DNA of 64,000 nt from Gordonibacter sp. 28C (GCF_003339845.1 NZ_PPTR01000002.1:62001-126000), one strand, 5' to 3'; positions 9,447 to 18,936 are shown, numbered from the stretch's first letter. Notes: generated by a model not told the origin, from the letters alone. Translations and numbers: made by a program.

Positions 9447-9893
9447 ATGCCGAGCAAAGGGCAACGTGCCCGGTTCTTGTACCGGGGAAGCTTTCCCGAC
9501 GGAAAGGTATTCGACGACTGCGAGGGCACCCCGCACGAGGTGATCTTAGGCCGGCACCAAGTCATGCGAGCGCTTGAAGAAGCGCTCTTGGACATGGAAC
9601 CCGGAGATGAGCGGATCCTCGAACTCGCACCTGCCGAGGCGTACGGCGAGCGCGACGAGGCAGCGCTGCAGCGCGTGCCCACGTACCGTATACCGAACGG
9701 AGAGAACCTCCCCGTCGGTCACATAATCGGCTGGACGACGCCACGCAACGCCGAGCCGATCCCCGCCACCGTCGTGAGCATCGAAAACCAGGTGGCGACG
9801 CTCGACTTCAATCATCCCCTTGCCGGACGGGATATCGTCTACTGGATCAAGCTCGTAGACGTCGAACCGGCAGCATCCGGGGCTACCGTTTGA
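9447..9893 (+). CDS. SlyD-type FKBP peptidyl-prolyl cis-trans isomerase
   Basis: 148 residues. An N-terminal FKBP half (DGKVFDD, MEPGDERILELAPAEAYGE) leads into an insert-in-flap region (about residues 68-120, QRVPTYRIPNG) and returns to the FKBP strand LDFNHPLAGRDIVYW, the SlyD arrangement. It lacks the His/Cys-rich metal-binding tail of E. coli SlyD. Cytoplasmic; expected to isomerise Xaa-Pro bonds and act as a chaperone. It shares the DFNHP-AGK/R block with the isomerase at 38043-38477, which is inside a molybdoenzyme operon. Ends just before a bidirectional terminator. Confidence 0.92.
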   Translation: MPSKGQRARFLYRGSFPDGKVFDDCEGTPHEVILGRHQVMRALEEALLDMEPGDERILELAPAEAYGERDEAALQRVPTYRIPNGENLPVGHIIGWTTPRNAEPIPATVVSIENQVATLDFNHPLAGRDIVYWIKLVDVEPAASGATV

Positions 9894-9934
9894 TGCGTAA
9901 GGTCGTGCGCTTTACGACCAAGCTCCCGTCGAAG

Positions 9935-9974
9935 AAAACGAGGGCCCGTCGCCGAAGCGACAGGCCCTCGTTTT
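9935..9974. terminator. Bidirectional terminator between FKBP and ATPase genes
   Basis: 12-bp perfect stem AAAACGAGGGCC / GGCCCTCGTTTT around a 16-nt loop; A and T tracts on the two sides allow termination of both converging genes. Confidence 0.85.
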
Positions 9975-9996
9975 CCCGCGATCTCCTACCCCGGCT

Positions 9997-10689
9997 TTAC
10001 GCCAGCGCCTGCTCCACGAAATCGCGGGAAAGCTCCGCGCCCGGCTCTCCCTCGTACTGCGTCATGAGGAAGTGGGTGGCCTTGCGGATCATCGTGGGCG
10101 TCTGGCCCAGATCGCGGGCGATGTACTCGATGGCCTCCGGCGCGAGCACCGGGCTCTTGCCCTCTTCGGTGTAGTCCTCGACGAGGCCCTGCACGTACGT
10201 CACCAGGCCGTCGGCATCGAGCGCCTCGATGGCGATCTCCTCGAAGTCGTCCAACATGCCGCCGAACTCGGACAGATCGTACTCGGACAAGGGCTTGGTC
10301 GAAGTGATGACGGTGTCCAAACCGTGCTGCGCGCGCTCGCCCAGCAGCAGCTTGCACATCATGGGACCCAGCTCCGCGTCTTCGAAGAACCCTTCGAAGT
10401 CGTCCAGGAACAGCACCTCGTAGGTGCCCAGATCTTCGAAGAAGCCGTCGTAGACCTCGGCGCGCATGGCCTCGGGCAGCTCTGCGCAGGGGCGGTAGAG
10501 CACCCTCTTCGTGGAGAGCAGGTCCTTGTCGAGCTGGCGGGCGCGCAGAAGCGTGGTCTTGCCGGACTCCTTCGGGCCCACGAGGAACAGCTTCTCGGGC
10601 TTGTCGTGCTTCTCGGTGATATCGATGACGCGGTCGAACGCTTCGCGGTTTCCGTCGGTTTTGACGAGCTCGTCCAAAGGCATTCTCAT
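9997..10689 (-). CDS. DnaA/Hda-like AAA+ ATPase, no DNA-binding domain
   Basis: 230 residues. Walker A GPKESGKTT at about residues 36-44, Walker B LFLDDFEGF at about 94-102, sensor-1-like VITSTKPLSEY, and a C-terminal lid helix bundle (APEAIEYIARDLG). It resembles the ATPase part of DnaA or its relative Hda but ends before any domain IV helix-turn-helix. I chose the ATG at 10689, with AAAGGGGAG upstream. It stands alone, convergent with the FKBP gene. A role as a replication regulator or ATP-dependent loader is inference; a general ATP-binding annotation is safer. Confidence 0.8.
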   Translation of the reverse strand: MRMPLDELVKTDGNREAFDRVIDITEKHDKPEKLFLVGPKESGKTTLLRARQLDKDLLSTKRVLYRPCAELPEAMRAEVYDGFFEDLGTYEVLFLDDFEGFFEDAELGPMMCKLLLGERAQHGLDTVITSTKPLSEYDLSEFGGMLDDFEEIAIEALDADGLVTYVQGLVEDYTEEGKSPVLAPEAIEYIARDLGQTPTMIRKATHFLMTQYEGEPGAELSRDFVEQALA

Positions 10690-10935
10690 GATATGGCTCC
10701 CCTTTCGCCTTATTGCCTGAAACGCAGTCGATGGAACGCGACGCCGAGGCGCCGCGTTCCGCATAGGTACTGCCAATCATGGTAACAAGGGGGCGGGGGC
10801 AAAGCGAGTATGAAGGCCGACTCTCATACCGGCAGGGCTATGCCTCTGCGTATGAAAAACCGCCCCACGCCCTTGGCGCCTCGTACGTTGCGGCCTGACA
10901 GGCGCGCCTTTCGGCGAAGCACGATCCCGCCCTGC

Positions 10936-12231
10936 CTATTCCCAGCCTTCCGCGCTGCAGCCGAGCTCGTCCGCCGTGTCGCATTCGACCGCTTCCTGCG
11001 GTTCGCCGACCAATTCCCCGTCATGCTTGCGCTTCGCCTCTTTGATGAAGAAGGAGCACACCACCGACACGAGCGCCAACCCGCCCAGCATAACCAGCCC
11101 GGCGGCCTTGAACGACGTGGCGTCGGCGGCGAGCGCGTAAAGGGACGCGCCGAACGCGATGCCGAGCGTCGTGCAGAACGTGATGAGCGCGAGCGCCTTG
11201 TTCGTCATGCCGGGGGGCAGGTTCTCAACCGCCAGCGTGCGCACGCACACCGGGATGCCCGCGCAGGCGACGCCCTCGAAGAAGATGCCGGCCCACACGC
11301 CGGGAATGGTGGGCATGGAGTACATGAGCACGACTCCCAGCAGGTACGAAAGCCCGAAGGCGATCAGCCACCTCTTGCGCTTGCCCGTCAAGTCCATCGT
11401 GAAGCCCACGGCGAACGACAGCACCGACAAGCCGCTGCACACGCTCACCATGGCGTTCGCCGTCACCGCGTCGATGCCGAAATCCTCCGTCAGGTACACC
11501 GGGTAGTACGTGTTCACGCCGCCCGCGCATATCCAGGCGAAGATGAGGAACACGATGCCGATCATCCAGGCGGTCGGCGTTTTCAGCAAATCGGCCCAAG
11601 AGCTCTCCTTCGGCATGACCTTGCCCTTGGCCTCCTCCTCTACGAAGTTCACCTTCGGAGTGAGGTTCATCACGCACACCACCACGAGCGCGAGCACCGA
11701 CCACACGGCCGACAACACGAGCACGAGGTCGTAGCCGTAGTCGAGCAAGCGCGGGATGACGTTGAGGTCGACGATGGTGCCGATGCCGGCGTAGGCACCC
11801 ATGATGCCCATGGCCGTCCCGCGCGTCTTCTCGGGAAACCATATGCCCATCAGCGGAGGCCACGCCACCTGGTACAAGCCGAAACCCAAACCGATGATCA
11901 CGCGGCAGAGCAGGAAGAACGCGTAGTTGCCCCCGCTGAAGCAGGCGAGGATCGAGCCCGCCGCCGTGAGGCCGGCCGATATGACGACGACCTTCTTCAA
12001 ACCCAGCTTGTCGCACAGGCCGCCGGCGGGAAACGCCATGACGACCGCGGCGAACGAGAACACCGACACCAGCATGCCGATGGCGACGGTGTCTATCCCG
12101 TAGCGAGGAATGATCACCGAGGCGGCCGGAGGAACGTTGAACATGTTTACCGGACCGGCGCACGCGGAAAACAGAATGACGAACACCACGACCCACGCGT
12201 AGCGGGGCGTCTTGACAGCGCCGTCTCTCAC
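10936..12231 (-). CDS. MFS transporter (last gene of the 12 kb operon)
   Basis: 431-residue, 12-segment MFS protein (FPAGGLCDKLGLKK loop near residue 70, conserved LTGKRKRW-type central loop) with a hydrophilic C-terminal tail. The start is GTG at 12231, chosen because AGGAGGTGAT lies 5 nt upstream, inside the end of the Cys-rich microprotein gene whose stop is one base away. Translation of the two is therefore coupled. Co-transcription with the molybdoenzyme at 12934-15414 suggests transport of its substrate or product. Confidence 0.9.
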   Translation of the reverse strand: MRDGAVKTPRYAWVVVFVILFSACAGPVNMFNVPPAASVIIPRYGIDTVAIGMLVSVFSFAAVVMAFPAGGLCDKLGLKKVVVISAGLTAAGSILACFSGGNYAFFLLCRVIIGLGFGLYQVAWPPLMGIWFPEKTRGTAMGIMGAYAGIGTIVDLNVIPRLLDYGYDLVLVLSAVWSVLALVVVCVMNLTPKVNFVEEEAKGKVMPKESSWADLLKTPTAWMIGIVFLIFAWICAGGVNTYYPVYLTEDFGIDAVTANAMVSVCSGLSVLSFAVGFTMDLTGKRKRWLIAFGLSYLLGVVLMYSMPTIPGVWAGIFFEGVACAGIPVCVRTLAVENLPPGMTNKALALITFCTTLGIAFGASLYALAADATSFKAAGLVMLGGLALVSVVCSFFIKEAKRKHDGELVGEPQEAVECDTADELGCSAEGWE

Positions 12232-12232
12232 C

Positions 12233-12466
12233 CTAATCACCTCCTGTAATCGATGCCCGAACCGTCCCTTCGAGACGGCTCGGTTTCGGCGATGCGTTCG
12301 CAGGACGGCCTCCGATTCCCGGAGGGGGCGGCATGCGCGACCCGCACCGCGGGCACAACGCCGCACCGAGCGGAACGCTCGCCCCGCAGCGGATGCACGC
12401 GGCGGAGTCGGCCGATTTCTGTTCCCCTCGGCATCTGCCGCACTTGATGCAGAACAACCCGCACAT
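12233..12466 (-). CDS. Cys-rich CGRC microprotein with zinc ribbon and Pro-rich end
   Basis: 77 residues, start ATG with AAGGAGGGACGGCT upstream. The N-terminus MCGLFCIKCGRC holds C2, C6, C9 and C12; a zinc-ribbon-like pair follows (CIRCG ... CPRCG) and then MPPPPG and a basic, Pro-rich tail. It is one of four related small proteins here (others at 21797, 37812 and 46903). It lies in an operon after the ferredoxin at 12564-12911 and is translationally coupled to the MFS gene at 12231. It could bind zinc or an iron-sulfur cluster and act as a maturation or sensing factor. Function unknown. Confidence 0.75.
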   Translation of the reverse strand: MCGLFCIKCGRCRGEQKSADSAACIRCGASVPLGAALCPRCGSRMPPPPGIGGRPANASPKPSRLEGTVRASITGGD

Positions 12467-12496
12467 AGCCGTCCCTCCTTCGTCGACGCGTCCGCG

Positions 12497-12532
12497 CGGT
12501 CGGGCCGCGCCTTCCAGCGCGCGACCCGACCG
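12497..12532 (-). terminator. Hairpin between ferredoxin and CGRC microprotein genes (possible attenuator)
   Basis: Stem CGGTCGGG / CCCGACCG with an inner CGCGC/GCGCG pairing. No T run follows, so it may be an mRNA-processing or attenuation element rather than a full terminator. A similar hairpin occupies the same place in the 18937-23448 operon. Confidence 0.45.
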
Positions 12533-12563
12533 GTAGCCTACCCTCGGCGCACCGCCCTTGCCG

Positions 12564-12911
12564 TCACTGCTTCGGCGCGAACAGGGCGAAGCGCGTCGTG
12601 CCGTCGATCTGCTTCACCAGGTCCTCCACCTCTCCGTAGTGCATGCACCAGGCCTGGCAGTGCTGGACGCACATGGGCATCTTCCCCTTCTCCACGCGGT
12701 CGGCGCACAGGTCGCACGCCTTCGTGACCACGGGAAGCCACGTCCACTCCCATTTGTCGGGGCCCTTGGGCTTTCCCTCGTAGGCGTACGGGCCCGTCTC
12801 GGACAGCTTTATCCCGAACTCGCCCTTGGGCAGATCCAGATGCTTCTTGCACGCCACCTCGCAGGAATGGCAGCCCGTGCAGTAGTCGTAGTTGATGAGG
12901 ATTCCCTTCAT
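12564..12911 (-). CDS. Two-cluster 4Fe-4S ferredoxin subunit
   Basis: 115 residues with C11-x2-C14-x2-C17-x3-C21 and a second set in ACDLCADR and MCVQHC. The start has AAAGGAGCGGAGCA upstream. It lies 22 bp after its large subunit (12934-15414). It is close in sequence to the ferredoxins at 28555 and 34782 (LPKGEFGIKL, WEWTWLPV, KACDLCA, MPMCVQHCQAWCM), matching the fact that their large subunits also form one subgroup. Confidence 0.93.
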   Translation of the reverse strand: MKGILINYDYCTGCHSCEVACKKHLDLPKGEFGIKLSETGPYAYEGKPKGPDKWEWTWLPVVTKACDLCADRVEKGKMPMCVQHCQAWCMHYGEVEDLVKQIDGTTRFALFAPKQ

Positions 12912-12933
12912 TGCTCCGCTCCTTTCCCTTACC

Positions 12934-15414
12934 TTAAGGTTTCATCGGCTCGTACTCGCGGAAGCCCCCCAACTCCGCAACCTGGACGCCCGGCATGACA
13001 TCGCCCTCGCGCACCTTGCAGATCCGGGCGGGCAGGCACTTGATAGGCGCGCCGATGTTGCCGGGTCCCGATTCGTAGGCGTGCGTCAAGTTGTTGGGGT
13101 TGTAGTCGAACGCGCCTCCGAAATGGGGTTTCGCAAGATCCTCCTCCGGCTTCCACCAGCCGTGCTCGCCGACGATGACCCGTTCGTCAACCTCGTTGGT
13201 GACCTTGGCCTTCTGCATGCAGCGGCCGTCCTCGTTCTCGATCCAAACCCACTCGCCGTCGGCAATGCCCTCCTTCTCGGCCGTCTTGGGCGATATCTTC
13301 ACCAGGGGCTCGGGGTGGAACTCGCGCATAGTCTCCGCCATGCGGTGCTCGGTGTGGAAGAACTCGTAGGAGCGCGTGCCGTTCACGAAGTAGTACGGAT
13401 ACTCTTCGAACACCTCGGGCGTCGTGTCCTTGCTCTTCGAAACCGGCGTGTAAACCGGGTACTGCGGGATGCCCCACGCCTCGAAGATGGTGGGGATGAG
13501 CTCGATGCGCCCGGACGGCGTGTTGAACCCCACCTGCCCGTCGGGGCGGAGCATGCCCTTCTCGTGCTTGTAATAGGTGGCGTTCCACGGGTCGTAGGAG
13601 TGCCCGCCGGCCTCGACGAGCGAGCGGTGGTCGCGGTAGGGGCAACCGGTTTCCGCCTCGTCCTTGATGTTGCGCTTGACGCCGCCCTCCTCGTCGGTCG
13701 AACCGGCGAAGTTGCCCTTGCGCACGTTGCCGTCCTCGTCGATCGCGGCGAGGCCCGTCGTCATGTACTCGTTGGACAGGTCGATGGCCTTCTCGAAGCG
13801 CTTGCCCGGCCCGAACAGCGCGGGGTTGAGCCGCTCGCCCAGCCAGATGGCTATCTCCTCGTCGGTCTTCGCCTCGTAGAACTGCGTGACTTTCTTCATG
13901 GCGCGCAGCGGCACCCACCACGTGCGCACGGAGTCTCGCTCGCACGAGGCCGCCACGGGCAGCACCAGGTCGGCGAAAGCCACGGCCGAGGGGGTGAGGA
14001 CGGGGTCGACGTAGACGATGAACGGGATGTCCATCATGTACTTGTACGCGCGCGGCGCCGGCTCCTCGTGCCCGGCGATGGCGTTTTGCGATTGCGCCCA
14101 GAACATCTTTATGGGATAGGGTTTGCCCGTCTCCAGCGCGTACGCCATCGCGTCGGGGTTGGACATGCCCACGAAGTCGACGCCCGGCATGTCGATGTAG
14201 GCCTTCTTGAACTTCTTGGCCACGGCCTCGGGGCGCCCGTACACGTCGGCCGACGAATAGCCGGCGTTCATCTCGTAGGCGTTGTGCACGAGGATGTGCG
14301 TGCCGGGCTTCTCGATGTCGCCGCAGACGGCCATGATGGCGCACACGGTCTGCACCCAGTGCATGCACGAAGCCGACGAGGCGTCGAACGCGAGGCCCCA
14401 CTGGATCATGCCGCGGTTCGCCGAGGCGTACAGGCGCGCGGCGGCGCGGATGTCGTCGGCGTCCACGCTCGTGATGGGCGCGGCCCACTCGGGCGGGAAC
14501 TGCGCGCAATGCGCCTTGAACTCGTCGTAGTACGCCACCCACTTGTCGACGAAGTCGTGGTCGATCAGGTCTTCTTCCATGATGACGTTCGCCATGGCCA
14601 GCGCGAGGGCGGCGTCGGTGCCGGGGTTGGGCGCCAACCAGACGTCGGCATGGGCACCCCACCACGTGAGCACGGGGTCGATGGATATGATCTTGCTGCC
14701 AAGCTGGTGGCACACCATGAGGTAGTGGCCGATGAACCCGTCGGCGTTCGACTTCAGCGGCTCGTTCGCCCACACGACGATGACGTCGGGGCGCTCCCAC
14801 TCCTCGGCCGCGTAACGTTTCTCCTGCGCCTGCGCGCAGTCCACAACCGGGTAATCGCCCAAGGGTCCGGCGGCGCCGCACACGCGCGGCATGTAGCACG
14901 ACCAGCCGGAAAAGTAGATGCCGCCGCAGTTCGCCGTGCCGAAGCAGGCGCCGGCGATGAACGGTATCTGCCAGTTGATGTTGCGCCCGGTTCCGTGGCC
15001 CACCACGATGGACTCGCGTCCGAAGCCCTTGCCGTCGATCTCCTCGACGATGAACTTCTCAACGATGTCGAGCGCCTCTTCCCACGTGATGCGCTCCCAC
15101 TTGTTCTCGCCGCGCTCGCCGGCGCGCTTCATGGGGTACTTGATGCGGTGGTCGTTGTTCACCATCTCAGGCAGGTCGAGGCAGCGCATGCACAGCTTGC
15201 CGTTCACGCAGGGGTCGAGCGGGTCGCCCTCCACGTGGTCGAGCACGCCGTCCTTGACGTAGAGCAGCACGCCGCACGAGTCGTGGCAGCCGGGATACGT
15301 GTAGTTGTAGGTGCGGGTGACGGTGAAGCCGTCCTCTTCCCACTGCCATTCGCCTTCGTGGTAGGCCTTGCGGTCGACGTTGTCGAGGAACGCCTGGTAA
15401 TCGAATGCGGACAT
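12934..15414 (-). CDS. Molybdopterin (bis-MGD) oxidoreductase large subunit, second subgroup
   Basis: 826 residues. Start ATG with GAAGGAGGAGAAACT upstream. Cluster-type Cys: C43-x3-C47-x27-C75-x2-C78 (PGCHDSCG, KLCMRC). The candidate Mo-ligand Cys is C173 in SGWSCYMPRVCG. Other blocks: GHGTGRNINWQ, RTWWVPLRAMKKV, NTPSGRIELIP, EFFHTEHRMAETMREF. No Tat signal, so cytoplasmic. The large subunits at 28925 and 35138 share this layout. The operon order is MFS, large subunit, ferredoxin, CGRC microprotein, MFS, with a membrane LuxR gene upstream. Catechol-dehydroxylase-like by family and context; substrate unknown. Confidence 0.93.
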   Translation of the reverse strand: MSAFDYQAFLDNVDRKAYHEGEWQWEEDGFTVTRTYNYTYPGCHDSCGVLLYVKDGVLDHVEGDPLDPCVNGKLCMRCLDLPEMVNNDHRIKYPMKRAGERGENKWERITWEEALDIVEKFIVEEIDGKGFGRESIVVGHGTGRNINWQIPFIAGACFGTANCGGIYFSGWSCYMPRVCGAAGPLGDYPVVDCAQAQEKRYAAEEWERPDVIVVWANEPLKSNADGFIGHYLMVCHQLGSKIISIDPVLTWWGAHADVWLAPNPGTDAALALAMANVIMEEDLIDHDFVDKWVAYYDEFKAHCAQFPPEWAAPITSVDADDIRAAARLYASANRGMIQWGLAFDASSASCMHWVQTVCAIMAVCGDIEKPGTHILVHNAYEMNAGYSSADVYGRPEAVAKKFKKAYIDMPGVDFVGMSNPDAMAYALETGKPYPIKMFWAQSQNAIAGHEEPAPRAYKYMMDIPFIVYVDPVLTPSAVAFADLVLPVAASCERDSVRTWWVPLRAMKKVTQFYEAKTDEEIAIWLGERLNPALFGPGKRFEKAIDLSNEYMTTGLAAIDEDGNVRKGNFAGSTDEEGGVKRNIKDEAETGCPYRDHRSLVEAGGHSYDPWNATYYKHEKGMLRPDGQVGFNTPSGRIELIPTIFEAWGIPQYPVYTPVSKSKDTTPEVFEEYPYYFVNGTRSYEFFHTEHRMAETMREFHPEPLVKISPKTAEKEGIADGEWVWIENEDGRCMQKAKVTNEVDERVIVGEHGWWKPEEDLAKPHFGGAFDYNPNNLTHAYESGPGNIGAPIKCLPARICKVREGDVMPGVQVAELGGFREYEPMKP

Positions 15415-15522
15415 AGTTTCTCCTCCTTCTTCCTTGACTCATTCATGAGCGGAGGAGGCGGGATGCGCTCGGCATTCGGCTCGAAAGCCCTCCCGCCTCG
15501 CAGATGCGTCGCGAAAACCCGA

Positions 15523-16806
15523 TCAGACGGCAGCCTGCTGCAGGTCGTCGGCCTGGTCCGGCTCGTCGACCGGCTCGTCGCGCTCGTACTCCACCTTGTT
15601 CTTGTTGACGACCGCCAGCACGATGAGCACCACGGCCGACACGATGAGGATGACGACGGCCGGGTACCATTGGTAGAACAGGTTGCCGGACGTCAGACCC
15701 GCCACGGCCGCCACGGCCGCCAGCCAGAACGGGGCTATGAACTGCCCCACGCCCTGCATGGCCACGTAGAACGACGACCCATCGGCGGAACGGTGCGGAT
15801 CCACCACTTTCTTGTTCGCCATGTCCGACCACGCCGCGTTGATGGTGCCGAATGCGATGCCGCACAAAAACGCGCAGGCGAAGAACATAGGCAGGCTCGG
15901 GAAGAGCATCGTCACGAGCAGCATGATTCCGTACAGCAGCATCCAGCACGGCAGCGCGATGCGCTTGAGCGCCCGGTACACCGGGATGTACGCGAACCCG
16001 CCCAGCATGAGCCCGATGGAGAACCCGGTCATCACCAGGCCCACCGTGGCGCCTGTGCCCAGCTCCAAGCCGACGATGCAGATGGCGGCGTTGTTGATGA
16101 ACGCGGTCATGGTGCCGATGCAAACCGTGGTCACGGCGAGGAAGGCCCAGTACTTCGAGCCGAAGCCCGCGAGGGAGAACTTCTTCTTCCCGCCGTCGCC
16201 CGCCGCAGCGAACGATTCCTTGGGCAGGTCCGAGTAGTTGGGCATGAACACGGCGTAGTACACGGCCCACACGATGATGATCGCGTAGAACCAGTACGGA
16301 GCCGTCCAGCTGATGTCTGTGAGCCATCCCGCGATGAGGCTGTAGGCGATCCCCCCGACGCCGGCGAACGCGGTCACCAGACCCACCATCGTCGTGGTCT
16401 CCTTGCCGCGCCAGAAGTCGCCGCAGGCCGCGATGGCCATGGCGAACACCATGCCGTAGCCGATGCCGAACACCGCGCGCTCCACCACCACGGCCACGAT
16501 GGACGGATGGTAGATGGCGGGCATGATGCCGCCCACGAGCGCGAACGCCATGCCCAAAAGCCCCGCCCACTTGTAGCCCATCTTTCGCGATAGGGGCCCG
16601 CAAACGGCCGAGGACACGATCATGACGATAGCCGGGATGGTGTTCACCATCTGAACGACGGTCACGTCCGCCTCGGGGAACGCCGCTTGGATGGCGGCGA
16701 GTGTCGGCGAGCACATCGCCTGGGTGTTCTGCACCAGAATGAGCGTGAGGACGGCGAACTTGACGGCAGCGCCGTACTTCTTCTTGCCCGATGCCAATTC
16801 AGACAT
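15523..16806 (-). CDS. MFS transporter
   Basis: 427-residue, 12-segment MFS protein (CGPLSRKMGYKW loop near residue 72) with an acidic C-terminal tail. It lies 108 bp upstream of the molybdoenzyme at 12934-15414 on the same strand, so that operon has a carrier at each end. It is not a close paralog of the carrier at 10936. One may import the substrate and the other export the product, but this cannot be told from sequence. Confidence 0.9.
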   Translation of the reverse strand: MSELASGKKKYGAAVKFAVLTLILVQNTQAMCSPTLAAIQAAFPEADVTVVQMVNTIPAIVMIVSSAVCGPLSRKMGYKWAGLLGMAFALVGGIMPAIYHPSIVAVVVERAVFGIGYGMVFAMAIAACGDFWRGKETTTMVGLVTAFAGVGGIAYSLIAGWLTDISWTAPYWFYAIIIVWAVYYAVFMPNYSDLPKESFAAAGDGGKKKFSLAGFGSKYWAFLAVTTVCIGTMTAFINNAAICIVGLELGTGATVGLVMTGFSIGLMLGGFAYIPVYRALKRIALPCWMLLYGIMLLVTMLFPSLPMFFACAFLCGIAFGTINAAWSDMANKKVVDPHRSADGSSFYVAMQGVGQFIAPFWLAAVAAVAGLTSGNLFYQWYPAVVILIVSAVVLIVLAVVNKNKVEYERDEPVDEPDQADDLQQAAV

Positions 16807-16947
16807 GTTTCTTCAACCCCCTTGCCTTGATCTTTGTCGTTAGCGATTCGAAGATGAGGCCTCGAGGCGCACGGTACGCGAAGCACCGGGTGCGGCGCAT
16901 CGGGAATTAGGGTCAAAACTTGGTTTTCGGAACTCGACAAAAAAGGC

Positions 16948-18447
16948 TTAGGCGGAACGTTTCTCCTGTTCGCGGATGCAATAGGGGCCGCCCGCCTCGA
17001 TGAGGCGGATAAGGTCGGTCCGCGAGTGCACGTTCGCCTTGTTGTAGATGTTGTACGTATGGCACTTCACCGTGCTCTTGGAGATGTAGAGGCGCTCCTG
17101 GATGAGCTCCGCGCTGAACCCGCGCGCGAGGAGCAGCATGACCTCGGTCTCGCGGGCCGTCAGCCCCACCTCTTCCGCGAACGCCTCGCAGCGCCGCGTC
17201 CACTGGCCGTGCCGGGCGTCCTCCCCGCCATCCTCCTCGGGCGCGGCCTCCTCGCTGCCGGGATAGAGGCTCTTCTGGTCGAACACGATGGTGATGACGA
17301 TGAGCACGATGACGAGGACGGCCACGCTGACGCCGAACGCGCTTCCCTCGAGCAGCCCGCCCGGGAAGGCCACCCAGCCCGCGCACCATCCAAGCGCCAC
17401 CCCGAGCGTCGAAACCGTCCGGATCTTCCCGACCGTTCGGAAGGGCGCGAGGTCGTCCCGCACGATATGCTCGCAGGTTGCGAACATGGCGCTCGTGTAG
17501 GGAAGCAGCGAGACGACGAGGACGGCCGCGCAAAACCACTCCCAGGTCGACTCGGGCATGAAAACCATGAGGAGCAGGCAGGTGGCTATCAGGGGGAGCA
17601 TGAGGTACCTGATGATAGACTCCCTGATGATGAACGCCTTGAGCGAGTCGATCGCCAGGCAGAGGAACAGCGCGAACGCCAGCAGGCAGACGACCCTCCC
17701 CGTGGACCCGCTCGATCCGAAGTCCAGCATGCCGTACAGGGCGAACCCCTGCGCCAGCGAGTTTGAGGCCGTGAGTATGATGGAGTTGGGCGTGATGCGC
17801 GACCGTTCGTCGGAGTCTTCCGCGGAGACGTCGGCCAGGTTCCTCGCAACGGGGAACGCCTGCCATTGCGCCAGGTAGACCGCAGCCGAAAAAGCGCCGA
17901 GGGCGGCGACGAAGAACGGGCGCAGCTCGTGCTCGACCGCGAAAACAAGGCCGCAGAGCACCGTGGCGAACAGCAGGGAGAACGAAAGGACGGCGCGCGT
18001 CCTCTGCGGGGCGAGCCGGCAGCAGGACTCGAGCCACAAGGAAACGGCGATGGCGCCTCCAAGCCCGGGCGCGACACAGCACGCGAGCATCCTCGCCGCC
18101 TCCAGGTTCGAGCCGAACGCGAGCAGAGGGTCGAGAAGCGGCAGCAGGCAGCACGCCAAGGAGACGGCGGCAAGCGTCCTGCGCCGCCGCTGGAGACGAT
18201 CGGAAAAAAGGCGCAGAACGCCGTAGGCGATGGCGAAGGACACGAGGAGCGGCAACCGGTACTGGCCGGCGGCCGACGATGAGGAGAACAGCACCAGCGT
18301 TCCGAACACCCAGGCGAAGCACAGCGACGCGCCCGCCATGCTCGCCACGACGGGAACGTTCACGACGAACCGTCCCTCCGACGCGCTCTTCGACGAATCC
18401 GCTTTCGCTACGATGGCGCTTTGGGTCCCTGTCGCTTTGTCAAACAA
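16948..18447 (-). CDS. Membrane-bound LuxR-family transcriptional regulator
   Basis: 499 residues; about 12 hydrophobic segments followed by a LuxR helix-turn-helix (LTARETEVMLLLARG, STVKCHTYNIYNKAN, HSRTDLIRLIE). The start appears to be TTG at 18447 with GGGGGTGG upstream. It is clearly paralogous to the regulator at 43095 (shared KAF-ES-IR block, LLPY-SA-FATCEHI, AGWVAF). It is divergent from the molybdoenzyme operon at 18937 and upstream of the one at 12934, so it could control either. Confidence 0.88.
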   Translation of the reverse strand: MFDKATGTQSAIVAKADSSKSASEGRFVVNVPVVASMAGASLCFAWVFGTLVLFSSSSAAGQYRLPLLVSFAIAYGVLRLFSDRLQRRRRTLAAVSLACCLLPLLDPLLAFGSNLEAARMLACCVAPGLGGAIAVSLWLESCCRLAPQRTRAVLSFSLLFATVLCGLVFAVEHELRPFFVAALGAFSAAVYLAQWQAFPVARNLADVSAEDSDERSRITPNSIILTASNSLAQGFALYGMLDFGSSGSTGRVVCLLAFALFLCLAIDSLKAFIIRESIIRYLMLPLIATCLLLMVFMPESTWEWFCAAVLVVSLLPYTSAMFATCEHIVRDDLAPFRTVGKIRTVSTLGVALGWCAGWVAFPGGLLEGSAFGVSVAVLVIVLIVITIVFDQKSLYPGSEEAAPEEDGGEDARHGQWTRRCEAFAEEVGLTARETEVMLLLARGFSAELIQERLYISKSTVKCHTYNIYNKANVHSRTDLIRLIEAGGPYCIREQEKRSA

Positions 18448-18936
18448 CGTCCACCCCCATAGACTTGGTTTTGACTCGTATCGATGCTGCGGCAGGGCCC
18501 GGGGATGCGTCGACCGCTCGCGCGGCCATCCGCCGCTGCGGCCAGGTTCGATTGACTCGTTCTCTAGATCCTCCCCTTGTACGCCCTACCGATGCACCAA
18601 TAATACCGTAGAAGTCAATCGCTCTAGCTGCGAAATTTCCTGTGATTCGATGGGAATTCGAACACGGCCCCCACCTTCGAAACCTACCCCACATCGAGAA
18701 AGGCGTCATCGGACTTTAGATTCGGTATTGCACCAGAGGCTCGAACGGGCATCAGACTTTTGGTACGAGACGGCCCGTTGACCGGCGCTGAGCGCCCGCT
18801 GACAAATTCCTTTTGTCACGCCGAACATTTTAGACGGCTACTCGCGGCGGCCTCTCGCTCGGACAATGAAGGCGCATCGAGGGGAAACCAAACTTCGTGC
18901 GTTCATCGTTTCCAAAACGAGCGAAAGGAGAGGAAC
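18448..18936. promoter_or_regulatory. Divergent promoter region between LuxR gene and molybdoenzyme operon
   Basis: 489 bp without a gene. AT-richer stretches suitable for promoters lie around 18598-18660 and 18790-18840. I see no strong palindrome or tRNA; a TTCGAA-containing stretch near 18650 was checked and does not form a tRNA arm. Confidence 0.5.

Noticed and set aside
12892-16593. 1,233-codon plus-strand open frame
   Set aside because: Runs antisense through a molybdoenzyme and an MFS gene that both have clear families and ribosome sites; composition typical of reverse-complement GC-rich codons.
18640-18700. tRNA-like TTCGAA stretch
   Set aside because: The flanking bases do not pair as a T arm and no acceptor or anticodon arm is found.
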